Shown here: piece after piece, positions 58,580 through 64,000 of the stretch | Numbering within the stretch: position 1 is the first letter of the stretch | Layout of the letters: every line of letters starts with the position of its first letter | Assembly (NCBI GenBank): GCA_032821775.1 | Contig: JAVLRN010000018.1 | Coordinates: forward strand, 1-64,000 | Reading direction: 5' to 3' | DNA: 64,000 nt | Origin: Sanguinoderma infundibulare | Lineage: Eukaryota; Basidiomycota; Agaricomycetes; Polyporales; Polyporaceae | Made by a program: the position numbers and the translations under genes | The notes under the pieces: generated by a model | Told to the model about the DNA's origin: nothing | Database searches by the model: none | The model's input: only the letters and a program-made list of their open reading frames with translations

Positions 58580-60894
58580 CTACGCGCAAAGTTCTTCGGG
58601 AATAACATCAGAAAGACGACGAATGAAAACACTCCCATCGTCCCCCCCCGACGACAGTGTTCTCCCATCCGGGGAGAAAGCGACTTTTGTAACCTCGTGC
58701 ACGTGCTCGTAGAATGCCGCCATGCACCAGTGATCTCGAGTCCTCCACAGTCGAACCGTCTGGCCCCCCAACGCCGACGCGATGTACCGCCCGCATGGAG
58801 AGAAGCACGCAACGTCAACCCAGCTGCTATGCCGCCCCCTGAGCGAGAAGCGCATCGTGCCGCTGTTCGAATCCCAAATCTTCACCGTGCGGTCCCACGA
58901 CAAGGATAGCCCCAGTGCGCCATCCGGCGAAAACTTCATGTCCAACACCCGATCCAAGTAGTCCTCCAATGTGAAGAGCTGTTGTCCTGTATGCGCATTC
59001 CAGATGCAGATAGTTTCGTCACACGCGGTGGCGAGGCGCGTGCTGTCAGAATGGAAAGCGACAACTCGGAGCCTCCCCTTGTGACCGCGAAGGACCGTGT
59101 GCTGTGCGCCCGATGCTACGTCCCAAACACAACAGTGGTTATCACCCCAGCGCGAGGCAAGCCACCGTCCGTCCGGAGAAAAGCAGATGGAGCGGATCCC
59201 ATCCTGGTCCGCACCTGTGAGGAGGTGGAGCTGCTCGGACGTCCGGACGTCCCACAGGCGCACAGCCGGGGCCCGTTCCGACACACCGCGGCTAGGATCA
59301 CCAGTGTGGTCGTATGCGAGGGCGATCGTGGTCCCCTCTGGTGACCACACACAACTCGAGTGGCCCTCGAACGTCGCGACTTTGAGGGCCCCTCCTTGGC
59401 TGATGTCCCAAATCGCAACGTTCCTGTTGTCAAACCGGGAGACGGATGCGAGATACCGACTATCTGGGGAGAACGCGAGTGATGTGACGGCTGCGTCGAG
59501 ACGATGGAACCATTCATGGGAGACCTGGTCGTCCGAGGTCCACAGAATGATGGTGGAATCCTTGGACCCAGTTGCGATCCACTTGCTGTCCGAAGACACG
59601 GCGAGCGACGTCACTGCTCCATCGTGGCCGGTGGTTGTCCCTACACAACTGATGAGCTGCCTTGCTACCATCGTCCTCATCGTTTTGAGACTCACCGACT
59701 ACTTTGTTCGACTGAAGAGCAATTGCATTGCGTTTGCCGAGAATCGGGAAATACTGTCGGAACTCTTGACTCCAGAATGCATCCCGATGGCATGATCGCT
59801 TGGAGGGTCGGAAGATTAGTGAGGGTTGATCCACATGGGCAAGTTCCTGGTCGAGCTCTGAGCATCCTGACGCAATCCTGTCCACTATGGACAGCATCCG
59901 ATGGGCGTCGCCTGCAGATTTAACCATGAGGGTTACTGTGACCTCCTTCAAATTTGCAGAACGGAAATTCTTCAAGAACTTGACGGTCTTCCTAATTTCC
60001 TCAGCGTTGACGTCTGCCAGTGAGTTGAGAGTGAGACAGCGTAGCCGAGCCCATTGGTGTGGAACTGAATGCCATTGTTCTGAGCAGATCGAAGGGAGTG
60101 AATATATGGCGAATCGGCTGCCGTAGGTTGATGCAAGGTAGTTATGGACTCACTATCTTCTGCCATAGTCAAGGTCAAAGTCTCCACCGTGGCTTTAGTC
60201 ATCTCTAGCAGAAACTCCCCTGCCGTTTTATCCACTCGCTTGCCTATCTGAAACGAGCAGCCCGAAGGTCAGAGATTGTCATGGAGACATGCCGGAACCT
60301 TACTCGAAGCGTCCTTAGTTGTAATCGTCTACATGAACGTTGTCCGGTCACGAGTAGATTGGGGCTAGCACTTTTCTTGATGTGCACAGACCGGCAGAAG
60401 AGCTCTTTGGCGCTTGGAAACGCCGCGAGGAGGCGAACGAACTCGAGATCTGTCGCAAAAATCATGTTGCAGAATCGGAGGGTCTGAATGTGCGTTCCAG
60501 ATACACGACAGTGTGTGAGACTCGACTGGTGCAGAATGGTCTTCTTTTGGAGTGGCGAGGAGGAGAATTCGATTTCGGTGAGGTTAGGAAGCATTTTGAG
60601 GGGGAGGGAAGGAACCAAGTCGGTCGGATACATGGCTATCCTTCGAACGAAGGGTGCAAGGTGAGGTTTGGCGCGGAGGAAGTCACGAAGGCCGAAGATA
60701 CGTTTTATATTGGTGATCTTGACGCGGGAAATGAGAAGAGAGAAACTACGAGGACGGAGTTGGCGACATGTGAGGGAAAAGTTGCGCAGGGCGCGGCGAT
60801 TGTCATATGAATAGCCAATGACCCTCTCTATGACCTCCCAAGGGAGAGCGGGGGACATCGCGAGTCGAGTGCGGAATGGGAGGACGAGAGCCAT
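58580..60894 (-). CDS. F-box/WD40 protein, copy D
   Basis: Four exons, from the start at 60894: 60894-60304, 60247-60154, 60079-59696, 59640-58580; 709 residues. Same architecture as B and C. Exon 3 is 6 nt shorter, an in-frame deletion, and its sequence (WARLRCLTLNSLADVN) looks the most LRR-like of the four. Intron 3 (55 nt) is needed to keep the frame. Likely an SCF substrate receptor; substrate unknown. Confidence 0.82.
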
Positions 60895-61545
60895 AGCGAG
60901 TATTGTGCGGAATGAGAGGAGGGCAAGGCAGGAGGAGTACACGCGGCCGATGCAGTGTGCCCGGTGAGATATAGTCTTTGAGGCGCAGTAGCCCCGAGGG
61001 TCAGAAGGCTCGGTATCTGATAGCCGCCTACAACACTTCGGACGTGTCCACATCGAACTCAAAGTACCCTGAACCCTCGGGTCCAGTCTCGCAACGTGAA
61101 TTGATAGGCTTCTGACCGACCGAGTTTCTACTTCAGCCGTGTCCACATAACGTGGAGAGTTCATTCCGATGCGAACTGTGGAATGACTTCACAGGCTACA
61201 CCTGTAATTTTCGAGTCCAGAGCAGGTCAGTTCACCATGTGCAACTTCCGGACCAACTGAGCCCCGGAAGTTCAGGCTCCCTACCATCACACGCACTTCT
61301 ACACAACACAGCCAATGAGCCTGTACAATGCGCTAACGATTACCTGTATCGGGTACAAGTACACTGTATTAGTATTGATACTAGTATGAATAGTTGCACG
61401 CACCATACGTACTTGTAGTAGGGTTCTGTCGGGCAGTGTCCCGCCTAGATCCTGACAGACGGCGGCTGTATCGCGGGTAACGATGGGATATGATACGACG
61501 CAGAGGCAGATAGAGGAAATCGTTTGACGGATCGGACTGGCGAGG

Positions 61546-62510
61546 TCACATCGGAGTCAACAGCGCTCGGCGATTGTACGAGGGGACTATGCGGGATGTG
61601 CCTGGCCGCACTTCCGGCGGAAGACCATTGAATGTATGTGCATACATAATACTGATATGCGGGAGCTGGGACTGTCTGCAAGTTGCCGAGGAAGGCGATG
61701 TAGAAATGGATGGACATACGAACGAATTGCGCCACCGCGCATACGACCGTTGACGTGCGAATGCGGTGATTGGGTGTGTTTTGACACATGCAGCCGGAAC
61801 GCTTGCGCGAAGTTTGTACTTCCTCTTAAGCCAAACGAGCCGAACACTACCGTCGACAGGGCTAGGGTAGTACATCTCGGCGCGCTGGGCGCGGTTGGCC
61901 ACCACCTCCGGAAATACGCTCTCGTCATTCACGTCCACGATGCACATCGACACTGCCAGGGACACACCCGTGATGCTGAGCGATGGTGATGGGACGCACG
62001 TTTACGCACTGCGCGGGACCGGGCATCCGGCGATGTTGACGAGACCACCTTTAACTTGAAGTTGCCGGTGATCCTGCTCCACGACACCTCCAAGCCAGAA
62101 CACGTAAGAGTCTGCTCAGACGTGGTAATGGTCGGCAGCTGTCTGCATGGGTCCAGGAAGATGATAACGAATGGCGACCGCCTGAGTACCGCCGCGGTGA
62201 CCGGAACTTGGAGACGTTCGTGGTCTTGCTTGTGGACGTACGTGAAATGAGGGAGTTCGACTCGCATCAGAGGGCCAATGCGACGGTACTCTAGCGACGG
62301 GAATCAGGGATATTGTTGGATGCAAGAGGGAGGTAGCTCTACGCTGATACGTGCGCGAACGGCTGCAGTTGCCGAATTGGTTGACAGACAGAGAAGGGGA
62401 GATGTTCGCCCTTCTCTAGTGGTGGGCTGGGCTCTGAAACGAAGGTCAGACGAAGACGATGCCGACATAGCGGATGGACTCACCCAGCCGGGGATAGTTT
62501 GGTGGTCCAT
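61546..62510 (-). CDS. Unrecognised gene W, copy 2 (exons uncertain)
   Basis: Counterpart of 8921-9810, sharing the QDHER-QVPVT exon, the FVIIFL block and the EMYYPSPVDGSVR exon. A GTGAGT donor occurs at the equivalent place (about 62482). This segment is absent from the otherwise matching stretch at about 40.9 kb, so it was inserted here or lost there. Confidence 0.4.
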
Positions 62511-62559
62511 CTGCTCTCTGGGAGCCTAACTAGCTGCAGCCCGAGCCGCGGCGTCCAAT

Positions 62560-64000
62560 CCGACGCATGTGGTCACGTGCCAGATTGACCTCCGGTTCGA
62601 CCTGCGCGAAGGTGCGCGATCGCGACTCGACTAAAGCTTGACTAGTTGACTGCTCGCTCAAGGCAGGTGTTCGATAGAGTCGACTATCACGACATACTGA
62701 CCAGCTCCAGTCAAAATTCCGGGACGGTTGCACACGCAGGCTGACGGAGTGGTGGCGGATAGGAGGAGCAACCACTCCCGGGTGGCAGTATTGCTACAGC
62801 CTCCCCTGTCCATGCGTTTGAGTTGGACGTCGAGAAGGAAGCCGGAGGTCAAGGGGCGGATGAAGCTGGTGTTGAAGTTGAAGGTGTGTGTGAGGCTGCT
62901 TTCTGATGTTCTGTGCCAGTTCTGCGCACTCGAACGTGGTCGCTGACTGACTATATGATCCATAATCAACAGGGGGCGATCTTGAAATGATTCACATGCC
63001 GAAGCTGAAATGTGCCGTACATGTCCCGGTACGTCCTCTCGCACCAGTCTGAGCTTTTGCGAGCTGAATTGATGACAACCTCGCTGACAGGTCATGATGG
63101 CGCCGCAATTGATATTACTCGCCCGAGTCAAGCCTTCGAAAAGGACAGTGCAGTACGACATCATAGAGAAGATTGTCGATGCGCTCAAGTTTGATGTCGA
63201 GGATGATGGGGGCCGGACAAAGCTAAACTTGAATTTGAAGGCGTATGTGATTCTACCTGTTGATATGTGCGCACTCCGAGTCGAATGTGGCTGCCGAAGC
63301 TGACTGTATGACCCGCGACCGACAGGTGGAGAGGGCGTGGCCGATCTTGAAGCGACTCGGCGTTCTGGAGCTGCAGGAGGCCGACATCGAGAGCGCAGGC
63401 GCAGACGTCCACCACCGCCGCCTGGAGAATATCACGACCTTCGACAAGTCCGCCTGCACGTCCATCGACGACGTGGACCTTTGGCTCGAAGAAATCGAGG
63501 ACGAGGTAAGGGCTGCCACCCTTGCTAGTTCAGTTCCTGTGAATAGTGACATTCCAGTCCACGTTCATCCACAGGCAAACTGCTACCACGTCGGCGTCAC
63601 ACCGCCTTGACAGCCCACTAACACGACCCGCTTGACACCAAACCGCAGACTTCTCTCACCACGACGTCATCGATGCAGCCATCCTCGCTGGTAACGGCTA
63701 CCTCACGGAGTATTTCCAGCACCCGGTCGCTCATAAGCCAAGTACCACCGGGAGCATCTCGTTCAGCGAGGTGAGTTTGCTCTGCCTTGAATATACCTGG
63801 GTTTCAGATACACCATTGTTCGTTACGCTAAACCATACGTCTCTGTGCAGGCCCAAGCGTACCAGCTCGGCCATCATCTCCGCGACACGCCACCTTCAGC
63901 GTCCGGGACAGTGTGCGATTCGTTTGCTCCGAACCGACCTCTATCGAACCCGCTGTCGAACCCCACGTAACCTCGGGTCCATACCATTCGAGTATCGGTT
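62560..64000 (+). pseudogene. Unrecognised gene Y, copy 2, frameshifted and cut by the window end
   Basis: Inverted counterpart of 39445-40900 with the same exon order: VEKEAGGQ, GHDGAAIDITR, RTKLNLNLKAY, LKRLGVLELQEADIE, HHDVIDAAILAGNG, TGSISFSE. After GHDGAAIDITR a run of four A (three in copy 1, near 63140) shifts the frame, so the exon is broken or the two copies differ by an indel. The gene may continue beyond 64000. Confidence 0.45.

Larger units (their letters stand above)
56318..61055 (-). repeat. Large inverted repeat, right arm
   Basis: Inverted copy of 34332-39262 with the same gene order: glyoxalase I, region X, F-box/WD40 gene D. Beyond it, 61.1-64 kb is related to 39.4-41.5 kb, also inverted. 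Confidence 0.88.

Noticed and set aside
1..64000. tRNA or rRNA genes
   Set aside because: I looked for T-loop and acceptor-stem patterns; a few GGTTCRA-like matches had no cloverleaf around them. A tRNA model search would be decisive.

Overview
The window is the left end of a chromosome of a filamentous basidiomycete, most likely an Agaricomycete. It opens with a (CCCTAA)n telomere. The genes have many short introns (about 50-65 nt, GTNNGT donors), and the single-copy genes are typical fungal ones: RNase H1, Trs65, NOG1, aminopeptidase P and Ggc1. The G-protein alpha subunit is of a divergent kind seen in mushrooms. I cannot name a species.

Tip (1-6.7 kb): a telomere-associated Penelope-like retroelement of the endonuclease-lacking Athena/Coprina type. 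Its sense strand points away from the chromosome end. Two identical 586-bp pseudo-LTRs (132-717 and 5205-5790) flank an ORF1 region and a reverse transcriptase that has one homopolymer frameshift. A third, older pseudo-LTR and a 5'-truncated fourth copy follow, separated by interstitial telomere repeats. Every copy carries a hammerhead ribozyme, and two further hairpins vary by compensatory changes between copies. The innermost remnant abuts an F-box/WD40 gene that lost its last WD repeats, so the tip looks like a broken end that was repaired and then extended by repeated retroelement additions.

Core genes (10.5-33.9 kb): RNase H1 (-) and TRAPP subunit Trs65 (+) are divergent. NOG1 (-) is convergent with Trs65. 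Then come aminopeptidase P (+) with a long disordered N-terminal extension, a ZZ-finger remnant, a 23-exon sugar transporter (-) with micro-exons down to 5 nt, a degraded Pro/Tyr-rich coding region, and the mitochondrial GTP/GDP carrier GGC1 (+).

Segmental duplications (34.3-64 kb): F-box/WD40 genes occur four times in the window (A at the tip, B, C, D), all with the same four-exon structure. B and C lie in one orientation and A and D in the other. Around them, a glyoxalase I gene and three unrecognised gene families (here called W, X and Y) are present in two copies each. The block 34.33-39.26 kb returns inverted at 56.32-61.05 kb. One glyoxalase copy has lost the catalytic glutamate. The unique segment between the inverted blocks (44-56.3 kb) holds the G-alpha gene and two low-complexity proteins.

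The housekeeping genes show no shared pathway. The subtelomeric families look like a duplicating accessory compartment. All gene models were built by hand from splice sites and reading phase; none has been checked against transcripts or databases.
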